DNA from: Incurvaria masculella | Taxonomy: Eukaryota; Arthropoda; Insecta; Lepidoptera; Incurvariidae | DNA: 64,000 nt | Reading direction: 5' to 3' | NCBI GenBank assembly: GCA_946894095.1 | Contig: OX335644.1 | Location: 26,269,595-26,333,594, forward strand | Shown: piece by piece, positions 31,900 through 44,500 of the stretch | Numbering within the stretch: position 1 is the stretch's first letter | How the letters are laid out: each line of letters starts with the position of its first letter | Translations under genes and position numbers: made by a program | The notes under the pieces: model-generated | Told to the model about the DNA's origin: nothing | The model's input: the letters and a program-made list of their open reading frames with translations, nothing else | The model's database searches: none

Positions 31900-32490
31900 T
31901 TCTAACAAAAACTTTTTTTTTTTTGTATGTTTAATCTTGCGATCAGTCGTTTGACTATGAGCAGATGTGATGAGTGATAAGTTGGCATTAAGAGTAGGAT
32001 TTCCCAGTGGAGATCTCTCTATTATTTAATTTTGGCTTTCTAGAAGGAGTCTGGAGAATTCTGGTCTTGGAGAATTTTGCGCCGTTTGAGGCGGTCGATT
32101 GCATCTGGTATTGTTAGCTTTGCAGCCAGTGGATTTGGGTGGATTTTCAGTCTATTCTGGTATCTCTCGCAGCAAGTTTTGATCTCGCCCTTGACTGTGT
32201 GGATGTGGACGTATTCGTGAACTTCTGAGTTTCGTATAAACCAGGGCGCATTGGAGATTTGCTTCAGGATGTAGTTCTGAGTTCTTTGGATAATACTTAT
32301 GTTTGAGTCGCTTGCGGAGCCCCATAATTGGACTCCATAAGTCCATATTGGCTTGAGGACTGCTTTGTATATAAGGAGCTTGTTGTCTAGAGTCAGCTTG
32401 GAGTTACGTCCCAGCAACCAGTACATTCCTCGATACTTTAGGTTAATTGCATCTCTCTTTGTCTGTATATGCTTTTTCTAACAAAAACTT
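31900..32490 (-). mobile_element. 5'-truncated Jockey-like LINE with 15-bp TSD
   Basis: The target-site duplication ttctaacaaaaactt is at 31900-31914 and 32476-32490. The minus-strand open frame at 32040-32426 encodes YWLLGRNSKLTLDNKLLIYK, KPIWTYGVQLWGSAS and RLKRRKILQDQNSPDSF, the C-terminus of a Jockey-clade reverse-transcriptase ORF. The poly-A tail appears as poly-T at about 31911-31924. The insertion ends 18 bp before the first three-rows exon. A partial plus-strand relative is at 43860-44085 and a longer one at 46652-48405. Confidence 0.9.
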
Positions 32491-32507
32491 ATTGCAATGG
32501 TTATCAG

Positions 32508-35500
32508 ATGGAGTGCAACAAGTTTTTAAGCCGCCTGAAGGCGGAAGGCTCGGAGAATGACGTGCTACAGTTCGAGGACATTCTGGAGGAGTACGGACGG
32601 TTGGCGGCGACGCTGCGTAGCGCCGAGCGCACCGCACTTGCCATCAATGTGCTGTGCGTACTATGCCGGTTAGTAACCAAGTGGGAGTGGCTCGTAGCTC
32701 AAGGGCTTTTCATGCCAGAGGCAGTAGGTTCAATCCCCGTACAGTTTTTGCTTTCTGAGTTGATATTGTCACGAATGCGAGATGTTTCAAGACTCGAAAT
32801 TCAGGTCCACGTTGCTCTGACTTCAATGGCAAACAGTTCCGTCTTGAACCCATTATTTTTTAATTTTTTTTTATTTTTATTCTGACGTGAAATTTGATAT
32901 CCAAAATGACGATGGCTGTATACTCCCGAACAGAGTAATTAGGATAATTTTGTATGACTATAGACCTCAATATTGTAAAACTTTATATGTGTAATATAAA
33001 CTAGTCAAAATTAGTGAGCGGTAGTATTGAAAATGGGGCAACTAAAGCTATTCTTAATTCATTAATTAATGAAACTTGTATGTCGGCTCTTCTCGAACCG
33101 ATAGATTGTTAATGTGTCCAAGTGTAGGTACCCTACCTATGGATAAGAAATGAAAATGAAAAATGAAAATTTCTCACTATCCAAGGTCATACTCCATTTA
33201 GAGGTCACTGTAGTAGTTCATGACAGAAACAATAGTATTAAAACTAAATCTCACAACTTTTTTATGTTGCCACTGGAGTAAAGCATCGCTTTAAGGTCCT
33301 TGCTTGCGGTGAAGCTAGGTTCGGGTCTCCCCTTTCCCTAAAATATGGTTGAGAGAGGCGATGGTTGTGCGACGTGATGCTCGTGAATGGGTGCTGTTTG
33401 TAGAGATTGGCTCGCTCCAATTGGCAACATGTTAGATGGTGGGCATGGTCTTAACAAATAAAGTGATATTTGTCATGAACTGTTGCATAAGACATGAATT
33501 GTTACCTGTGATTCTAAGCACTTTTGTAATCTTGGACTAAGTGGAAGTTGAAAAAAAAAAACCAGTGGAGTTTCTTGCCAGTTCTTCTTCGCTGGGATTG
33601 CCGAACTGCCTAATAATAAAATATAACAAATCCGAGTGCAGTGTACTGTCTATGGATGATGAATGAACAATACAATATTATCCGGTCTACTAACTACTAA
33701 ATTGCTGTACTTGTTGGCTTTATAGTTGTGGTCCTTGGGTATGTTAGTTTCCCATTGAACTGTATATTAAACTGTATAAATGTGTTGTCGCTTTTGAGTG
33801 GTTCCCTGAGGCGGCTTGCTAAAATCGGATGAAAAGGAGCGATAAATGAATGTAATCCTACGGATTGCTCCAGAAACCTAGAGAAGGCGGTCGGTTGGCG
33901 GGAGCGCGCCGACGCCGGCTCGCTGCTGCGACTTTGCACGGCGGCGGCGGGCGGCGCGCACTGCTCCACCGCTCCAGAGCGCACGCGCCACCTCGCCGCG
34001 CTCTACCACCTGCACAGATACGCGACCAAGCAGGTATCAGAGATCCCTATGTTACGAGTCCCAGTTTGTACTACTAATTTATTTTGATATACGGATGCAT
34101 CGAAATCCAGTGATCAACTGGATAAATTTAGTTGCTAAGTGGTTTTTTTTCTTTGGTATTTTTCTGTGCATTCGATTTTGTTTGACATGGTTATCCAGTC
34201 TATTTTTAAATTGGTTGGTGGTCATAGCATTAATCACATCCTCTGGGAGTTTGTTCCATGCTTTCCATGCAGTTTTTGCGAGTATACTATAAATAAGACA
34301 GTTTGTGAGGATGGATGCATATTTGTTGCTCTGTACTGCATGGCGCTATATCATCTGTGCTTACCCCTCCCGGGAAACAGCATGGTGCTATGTCTGAATA
34401 TATTCAGACGTTTTTCACATTTACTTACCGGTAATATTTATGTCTTTCAGAATGCTCCGCCACAGTTAGTGCTGAAGCTGTCATCATTCGCTTTCAAAGA
34501 TGAGGAAAAGAACCTCCTGGTAGACCATTTCAAGACGTATTGGGCCATCCTAGCCGACAAACTCACGTACGTCGAAAAATTAAAATCTGCGCAGAACGTG
34601 AAAAATATGGTCTCCATTCTGATCCACGACGTAAAGAAAACAATTTACGTGTACAACACACTTCTATTTTGCACGGACCATTTGGTGATAATGATAAAAA
34701 AGTTGTATCACATCTTTAGCGAACTGGCATCGCGGGAATTGAACGATCTGTACAGTGAAATGTTTGACAGCTTCATGGCGAAAAATGATTTGAAAGAATG
34801 TGCACGGAATCTTTCCGAATCGGCCACGTTAGATTTATTTCGAAAGTTCAACGATTTTCTTAATGTGATCGTCGAAAACTCTTCCAAAAGTAAATTCGAG
34901 AATAGCGCGTTTGCGATATCCGTTCGTTTCTGTCGGACGGTGTTGGCGCATCGCTCAGATATATCTTTCTGTTTAAACAATTTCTACGAGTGTGGTTACA
35001 ACAAAATTATAGCTGATACAAATAACGCATCCTTAGAAAACGTTCTGAACGATTTGATAAACTCACTGATGTCCATAGAGAAACTAAAATATGAATCAGT
35101 AGCAAATGAAACATATCCGTACCTATATCAAATGATTCGCACGCACGTTGAGAGCGCAGCGCGGGACTACGATAAGAGAAAATGGACGGATACTTTTACT
35201 ATCGAATCCCAGAGTGCATACTTAAAACTAATCATTTTAATGATGAAAAAGTTGCAACATTCGCCTCAGGTTTTGAAGTGCAACGGCTGCAGTTTGAAAA
35301 GCGGTTTGCATGACGCGTTACGCTTGTCATTCTCAATACGGAACTTCATTACGAACTCTCTGAAATTCAGCATGGACGTGACGTCGCTGCTGCCGCACGT
35401 ATACGAATCGTTGGTCATCCAGGGAAAAGTAGTCGACTATCTCGTGAAAGCGAGATGTGTAAATGTAGATAAATGTCGATTGAAAGCGCAGACGGACATA

Positions 35501-38500
35501 CACAACAACGCGATACTACTGTACAGGTGGCGAATATACGATTACTCGAACAAACTATTCGAAGTTTACATTCGCAAGGAGATCGCGTTGTATCTCAACC
35601 CGAACTATTCCGAGAAGGCGTGTCTCTCTCGCGCGTTCTACAACAAATCGATCTGCGAGTTAGATATGGGGATGTTTGAGTGTGCGTTACGCAGCGCCTT
35701 CTTGAGTCTGGCGCTCACGGACGACAGCGGACTGAACTCAGACAAAAATATGAGCCTGGTGATCGACGTGAAATCGAAGGCGTTGAACGCCAGGAAAGCC
35801 GATCAGCCCGCCGAAGAGGGTAAAGATGTTGAGGAGGATCCATTGCAGATGATGTCGGTGCTTGACGCGTGCGATATGAGTTACCGGATGAAAGAGTATG
35901 GTGATCTAAAGCCCTTGTTCTGTGTCGTAGACTTCAGGTAAGTCATAAGAAATGTATCAATTACTGTAATTATAAATTCAAATCGTTTTTAAATAAGATT
36001 ATCGGTAGGGATTGCACAATATCTTCAGGCGGCCTGATTTCACTCTCTGTTTTTTATATCAACTGCTTCTTATTGTGCGTCGTTATTTCCATATCATCAA
36101 TTTGCGTATTTTGGACTTTTGTGATAAGCTGTCATGGCTCCAGTTAGCTGAATTATACAAATCGTCTCTCTTTATCTTGGAACACTCCTATTTTCAAACA
36201 GGCTGCCCGTGTTATCCCTTTTATTTAAAAAATCCAATTTCAAAGAAATTTTTCCACACCCTATTGAAAAAATATCGCTAAAGTTAAATCCACATAAAAG
36301 TTAAATAAGTTCTTAAGAACTGCATAGTTTGATTTGTCCAAATAAATTGACTAAAGCGCAGAACAGATGACTTACTCCACAAATGGAAATATGCTATTTT
36401 GAACCCAATTTTGGCTCCTACTTCCGTACTACACGAACAATTTATCATTGCTGCTTTGGCAATCATTCATCGAATGCGTTATTACTACATGGGTTCTGAA
36501 CACTGGAGTAACCTGTACTCCAAGAAAAAAATATATAAATTTTAAACCTGTCTACATAAAATCAAGAGAACTGGCCAAGTTCTAGTCGGACTCGCACTCG
36601 AATGGTTCCTAACCATCGTAAGAAATTTAACACAAATATATTGATTTAGTTTTTACTGTTGTAACAGCAGAAATACAAATACACACTCTGTGAAAATTTT
36701 AACTGTCTACCTCTTACGGCTTATGAGATGCAGGCATAGACGTACAGGTAGACGGACGAACAGCGGAAGCTTAGTAATAGGGTCCCGTTGGCACCCTTTC
36801 GGTACGAAGCCCTAAAAAGGTGCATACCCTAGGATCGAGCCGTTGTCTTAGTCACAACAGACTTAACCGCTGGGCTCCTGGCCAAACACAGGACAGATAA
36901 TAGCGGGTGTCCTCCGCGGTTGCAGCGCGCTGCTGCAGCACGAGCTGCGTCGGTACTGCCGGCTGTGGCCGTCGCTGCAGCCGCTGGTGGGCGTGTGGTG
37001 CGCCCTCTACAAACTGCTCACCGCCGCGCCGGACTGGATTCACGGTGAGACTTTGTGGTACTAGGTAACTTTTTGGTAGCCCAACTACACAAAGTCACGT
37101 CACAAAGATCCGCGGATTCGATCAACCCAGTAAAGAAGAACCCGCAAAGAAACTTACTTAACATACCATATTAACGTTTACATAACATATTTTTCCATCC
37201 ACAATTATGAAATACACACTTAGATCTAAATGCTACTGCCAAACAATTCCTTGGTAGAACAGATTAAGGCAAAGAACAGAGAACAATAGAAACAGCAACC
37301 CTCAGTTTAAATGACTTACAACTAACAAAGTTAATCATGCAATAATAAAAATGTATGTAATGTATAGCACAAGTATTCTCTGGTGTAAACACCGTCGTCA
37401 ACTTAACCTATGTCAGGTGTACAAAGCCCTCGTCAAGTTTGTACCCAGTGTAGCAGATCTCCTCATAATCAATATATGCAAAATCAAACTGTTTGCTGCA
37501 GGAGTGGCCAGAGTTTGCTGTCTTGCGAACACATTACGTCCGGGATGTCCTTAGCGTCCCTAGTATCTTCAGTATATTAATTTCATCCATTAAATTACAT
37601 ACACACTCGGAAATTTTGATTTTTTTTTCTTTTTCTGCCGTTTCGAACTTCTGGTGATTCACAAACGGAACAGCTCGGGTGCGGGGCGGCTTCGGGAAAT
37701 AATATGCTTGGACAAAGCACAGGGAATCCTATATTGGGAGACAGGGATCTTACAAAATTTAACTACAACATGTTAAAGTATTAAGCAAAAATATTCTTCA
37801 ATGAACACGATACATACTTACGTTACTACACTATCTGAAACCTGTTGTTTTGTTTATTATTCTTGTACTTGTACTGAACTTGCTTAATCAGTGAAATAAA
37901 GATTTATTATTATTATTATTACATTCGGACACGGAACCCGCAAGGCAGCCGCACCCTTTGCCGCGTCAAGCCTTGTTTACCATGAATGCTTCCATAGATA
38001 TTGATTGTAATATTATTTGGCCCGGTTCCTGCGCTGGCCCGTACCCGCGCCGGTCTAGCGTGAATCATCCTCAAAGCAGATGTCGGTTAACCGATGTCAG
38101 TTTATCCGTGTACTATTATTATTATTATTAATAGTATACACTAGCAGCTTTAAGCTGATGCGTGTACTTTATATTTTGACATTTTAAGCGTACTTCTACT
38201 AATATTATTGTGTTTTTATTTAAGTTTAATACTATTAAGGTGTTTGTCTAACTGGTTTTTAAAACCATTTACTGTGATAGCACTAATCACTTCTTGAGGC
38301 AATTTATTCCAGGAGTCCACCACTCTATTTGAAAGAAATTACTTGCTTGGGTTTGAATTAAACCTGGTTTGATTAAGCTTTAGCGAATGACAATGAAACA
38401 AAGTCCCATTTTGTTCATTGTGTAACAATGAACTGCAATTTGCATCTGCTTTTTTTGCACGACGCCAGCGGCCAGTGTGGACGGCGCGCTGGCGACGCTG

Positions 38501-41500
38501 TGCGAGGCGGCAGCGGCGACGCCGGGCGCCGCGCGCACCGTGCACCACCCGCGCCTGCCGCCGCTCGTCGCCGCCCTGCTGCCGCGACTCCACTCCGCCG
38601 ACGTGAGAACTCTGATATTTATTTTTAAGCAAAGGCTATTAATCGGACCTATCGGCGGACTATCATAGAGCTATCGAGCTTGTTCCAATTACGCTGGAAG
38701 ACTCTCAGGTCATACCAGAGGTCTTGGCTTTAATCGCCGCCCGTTGATGCATGGTGAAGTTTTTTTTTTTATGTGACTGGACATGGATGGCTAATACCAC
38801 ACCTTCTGTCATGGTATTAGCCCAACACACCACATGGGAACTAGGTGCCATGCCAGGACCTTCCTTATATTGCACGGCTACATTGAACTGGATGGAAAAC
38901 ACAAACAATTTTCATTGCCGCTTCGACCATCGTTCATTCAATGCGATGGTACCAACCCGGGCGGGATTAACCCTACCACCTAGTAAGTAAGGAAGGGGAC
39001 CTACAGTTTAACGTGGAATCCGAACCACGGCCAGCCTCTCAACGGTCGAATGGTCACCCATCCAAGACCAGACCGGACCCAGCGTTGCTTAACTTCGGAG
39101 AGCGATCGCCGAAGTGTCGCGCCACTGGGCTATTGAGGCCAAAGTTCTTTCTCTTATTTGTTTTTAAAGGTTTCTTTCCATAATTAATGTGTCCTTGCTT
39201 CACGGTCGATTCTACATACATACATATCGAACTTGTTGAAAAAAGTGACACTCTTGCTTAGCACGAAAAAATATATTTACTTAAATCAACTTTGGACTGA
39301 CTCTAGCTTCTGATTCCTAATACACTTTTAGTGACGAAAGAAATATAGTTGAATGTTCAATCTTTGCAGTCATTGTCCGCAATGCTGGTAAAGCGTTAAA
39401 TAAATGTGTGCTTCTTAAAGACTATGTTAGTAGGGTGCATTGATTACGGGAGGAGGGACTGTAGGAGAATTTCAAATTATGGGTATACAGTGGGTGCCGA
39501 AAAATGGTAGAAACAATGCCCACGCAAGGAATGTTTGCTGGTTCATGTCCAGCCTTGCAGCATATTCATAAAGTATGACTTTTTACAGTTTTCTTTCTTT
39601 AATTTGTGTGTCCTTGCTTCGCGGTCGATTCTACATGCATATCGCATTCGTTGAACAAGTCAGATGGCATTATTGGATACAAACAATTAATTAAATCGAT
39701 TTCCTAACTACATTTATATGGAGAGTGTAGCTTACAGGCCATCATTTGTGCAGCATTCTTCACCCAATCAGCACCCGTGTCGTTTCAGTGCGCCGGCCTC
39801 CAGTACGGTGTCGCGCGCGTCACCCTGCTGCTCCTTCAGGCGGAGTACGACATCGAAGACGCGAAGAAGAAGTACAGCTGGCGGCGCTCCGGCAGGAGCA
39901 TGGAGACGGTATGTGATTTTATTTATGCTTCGGTTTACGTATATAAGTTTGAATTTTTCAAGTGCGCCTTGATGCCCTAATCCGAAATTATGAGAAATGA
40001 CGAGAGACACTAAAAGGAGTCATGGGGCCGGTTTTGATTAAAACCAAAACTGCATAATTCGATTAAAAAAAAATCTTACTGAAAATCAATATTGTGGATT
40101 TTGAGAAAAATAACGCATGCTGTATTGTATACTGTTGTGTTATAGATGGGTGTTTTCAACCCCTTCCTTACTAGGTGATAGGGTTAATCTCGCCTGGACG
40201 GTACCATCGCATAGAATGAACGATTGTCGAAGCGGCAATGAAAATTTGTCGGTGTTGTTTTCATCTAGTTTAATGTAGCTGAGCAATATAAGGAAGGTCC
40301 TGGCATGGCACCTTGTTCCCATGTGGTGTGTTAGGCTAATATCATGACAGTCGGCTTGGCATTAGCTATCCATGTCCAGTTTGTCCAGTTACATAAAAAA
40401 AAACTACAGTTTGGTTGTACAGAGCTCTAGAATTCTATGTACGTAGCTATTTTTTTTATATGAATCCAAACACGTCAGGCATCACGCCTTGCGATTCGAT
40501 AAGCTTGGTGAACCACCTCTGAGCATGGTTGGGTTCTTCATGGGTGACCATTTTCAACCGTTGAGGCTGGCCGTGGTTCGGATTGCACGTAAAACTGTAT
40601 GTCCTCTTCCTTGCTTACTAAGTCGCAGGGTTGTTCCCGCCCAGGTTGGTATCATCGCATTGAATGCTGTATTAGGCTGATATCTGACGGTCAGTCTGGT
40701 ATTAGCTATCCATGTCCAGTTTTATTAACAGAAGAGTTTTATTCACAACAGTGTTAGATTATACAATAAATTACCAGCAGTAATGAAAAAATTTGCCCCT
40801 TAATGAATTTAAAAATAAAATTAAATCAGTTCTTCTTAGTAAAGTATATTATAATATAAGCGAAGCTCTTTCCGATAAAACTCTCTTTTGTGACTTAATA
40901 TCATAAGAAGACAAGTACATAACTGTATACCATACAAAATTGTAAGACTTCTTTGACATAATACTACGCTGGTAGTATTTTTTTTTTATATATAAATACT
41001 TATTCTATATAATATATTGACTTGATACACGTCATTGGTATCAAACTTGACGAGGGCTTTATACACCTGACATAGGTTAAGTTGACGACGGCTTTTACAC
41101 CAGAGTATACTTGTAATGCTATAAATTATATTAATTTATATAATTGAATTAGTAACTTTATTAGTTGTAAGTAACTTAAACTTAGGGTTGCTGTTTCTAT
41201 TGTTCTTTGTTCTTTGCCTTACAACTGTTCTGCCAAGGAATTGTTTGGCAGTAGCATTTAGATCTAAGTATGTATTTCATAATTGTGGACGGAAAAATAT
41301 GTTATGTAAACCCGTGAAGTTTCTTTGCGGGTTCTTCTTTACTGGGTTGATCGAATCCGCAGATCTTTGTGACGTAACTTGGTGTAGTTTGACTACCAAA
41401 AAGTTTAAATAAATGAAATGAAAAATGAAAAAAAGTTACCTAAAAAAAAAGTTTCCTCATTCGGCCGGCAGAGTGAGGACGCGGAGAGCGCGGCGGGCGC

Positions 41501-44500
41501 GACGCTCCGGCAGGAGCACGCGGCGCTCGACAGCGCGCGGCGCGCCGCCGACGCGTGCGCGCAGCTGCTGCCGCGGCTCACGGCGCGTGAGTACACACAC
41601 ACCCGCTCCGAGCGAGGTCCGTTGCAATGTGGCACACGTATCTGATTGCGTTGCCTGCCGAGCTACCCAAACAGCAAAAAGTTTCACAACAAAACCATTA
41701 CATCACAACGCACGAGGTCTATTTCAGTATTATCGTAGCTCAGTGGTGCGGGGACTTGCCAGAAGTTCAAATCTAAATACCACACCCACTTTCACCATAT
41801 TAGCTCAATACGGGGTGTATTTCCAAAGAAATTAGGCACCATGCGCTTTATAAGCGCGGCTGCATTGAACTGGATAATAAACTTGGACAGTACTTCATTG
41901 CTGCTTTGACCATCTTTTTATCCAATGTGATGGGGTCAACCCAGGCGGGCTTAACCCTACAGCCTAGGGGAAGAAAACCTACACTTTTACATAGCACCTC
42001 TGAGCTACGAGCCGCTCATTGACGGTCGCGGAGATCTCATCAGCCCTGAGCTACAAGCCACCATTCGGTCGTGCAGATCTCTTCAGCCCTGAGCTACAAG
42101 CCACCTATTCGGTAGTGCAGAGATCTCTTCAGCCTTGACCTACAAGCCACCTATTCGGTCGTGCAGATCTCTTCAGCCCTGAGCTACAGCCCACCTATTC
42201 GGTCGTGCAGAACTCTTCAGCCCTGAGCCACAAGCCACCTATTCGGTCGTGCAGAGATCTCTTCAGCCCTGAGCTACAAGCCACCTATTCGGTCGTGCAG
42301 ATCTCTTCAGCCCTGAGCCACAAGCCACCTATTCGGTCGTGCAGATCTCTGTACAGCCCTGAGCTACAAGCCATCTATTCGGTCGTGCAGATCTCTTCTG
42401 CCCTGAGCTACAAGCCACCTTTGCGGTCGTGCATATCTCTTCAGCCCTGAGCTACAAGCCACCTATTCGGTCGTGCAGATCTCTTCAGCCGTGAGCTACA
42501 AGCCACCTATTCGGTCGTGCAGATCTCTTCAGCCCTGAGCCACAAGCCACCTATTCGGTCGTGCAGATCTCTGTACAGCCCTAAGCTACAAGCCACCTAT
42601 TCAGTCGTGCAGATCTCTTCTGCCCTGAGCTACAAGCCACCTTTGCGGTCGTGCAGATCTGTTCAGCCCTGAGCTACAAGCCACCTATTCGGTCGTGCAG
42701 AGATCTCTTCAGCCCTGAGCTACAAGCCACCTATTCGGTCGTGCAGAGATCTCTTCAGCCCTGAGCTACAAGCCACCTATTCAGTCGTGCAGATCTCTTC
42801 AGCCCTGAGCTACAAGCCACCTATTCGGTGGTGCAGATCTCTTCAGCCCTGAGCCACAAGCCACCTATTCGGTCGTGCAGATCTCTGTACAGCCCTCTCG
42901 CGGCAGGTCCGGCGGGTGCGGAGAGCAGTGCTGCGGCGGCGGCGGCGCTGCGCGTGGCGAGCGCGCTCGTGCCGCAGCTGGCGCACTACGGGCGCGGCGC
43001 GGAGGCGGCGCGGCTCGCGCGCGCCTGCGCCGAGCTCGCCGCGCTGCTCGCCGACGAGTGAGTACCGTTCGGCTTAAAGAATTAAAAGCACAGAATAAGT
43101 AGTAAAACTTGTATAGGGTGTGACGTTTTTGTAAAGTGCTATAACCACAAATAATTTTAAAAATTGACTCGATAAACACCTGTAAACTACCAACAAAAAT
43201 AACTAGAAATCATAGCAATTAAAAGAATAGAAAAATATTAAAAAAAGGTTGTTTAAGATTAAACACTCAAAAAAGAATCTTGGAACAGTCTTCCCAGTGA
43301 AGTTGTAAATGCTGTCTCAGTAAATTCCTTCAAAAATTAACATGTAAAACATAAAAAATATAATAATAAATAATTGTTGTGAAATAGATTATAATATAAA
43401 AAAATATTTCAAAAAACTTACTGCATATTTTAAGCAAGAAATGAATAATATTTAGATGCATGAGCCAAGGCTTAAATAAACTTCAAAGTTCCGTAAACAC
43501 CAATTTAGATGAGAACTCGGACTGACCATTCAGATCAGAAGTTAATAATGTATGTACTTGTGTTCTTGGAAATTAACATTGAAATTAAAACAACAAACGT
43601 GTCGTATACGTGCAGCGTGCTGTTCGTGCGCAACCTGGGAGCGCTGCTCGGGCGGGCGGCATGCGCGCACGCGTACCTGGAGGCGGGCGCGCGGCGCGCC
43701 GGCCCGCGCCTCGCCGCGCTGCTGCGGCGCGACGACACCCGCGAGAGCGCGCTGCTCTACATGTGCGACGCTGCCGTAAGTGTGACGGGAAGGTTTTGGT
43801 GTTTACCTCGGAGAAGCACCCTCAACCCTATACCTAGTGTTTTGAAAACTTTAAATTTCCATATTTCACACATACATTCACATCCACACAGTCAAGGACG
43901 AGATCAAAACTTGCTACGAGAGATGCCAGAGTAGACTGGAAACCCACTCGAATCCACTGGCTGCAAAGCTGACAGTACCAGATACAATTGATCACCTCAA
44001 ACGGTGCAAAATTCTCCAAGACCATAGCTTACGCCAAAAATAAATAATAGAGAGATTTCCACTGGGAAATCCTACTCTTCATGCCAACAAAAAAATTTTT
44101 TTATTATATTTATTTAATAAGGTTTTTCGCCAGGCATTGTGTAGTATAATAGTATAATGAAAAAAAAGGAAAACTGGCTTAACCTGTCTGGATGCGGCGC
44201 TGAAAGGAACCAAACCTAAATCTGGCAAGGGAATAGGGGTCGAGGATCCTCGGCGCTGGGTGCTGGTTTCGGTTGGAGGTGCTCTCACGCGTGTCGCCGA
44301 CACTTTACTTGGCTCCACGACACTTTGTATTGTTGTTGTATTGTTTATTCTTCATCCATAGATAGTATCCTGCACTCGGATTTGTCACATTTTAACACTG
44401 GCCAGTTCAGCAAAACAAAACACAGCGAAGAAGAACTGATCCACTTAGTCTAAATTTACAAAAGTGTTTGTCAATTTTTTTTAACAAAAACATAGGTAAA

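Noticed and set aside
34139..34450. 5' part of the 600-codon open frame containing three-rows exon 3
   Set aside because: This portion is the antisense of a LINE C-terminus, and a strong acceptor at 34449-34450 fits phase and family.
42205..42450. Open frame with SALSHKPPIRSC repeats
   Set aside because: Translation of the minisatellite; interrupted by unit-length changes and out of frame with the neighbouring three-rows exons.
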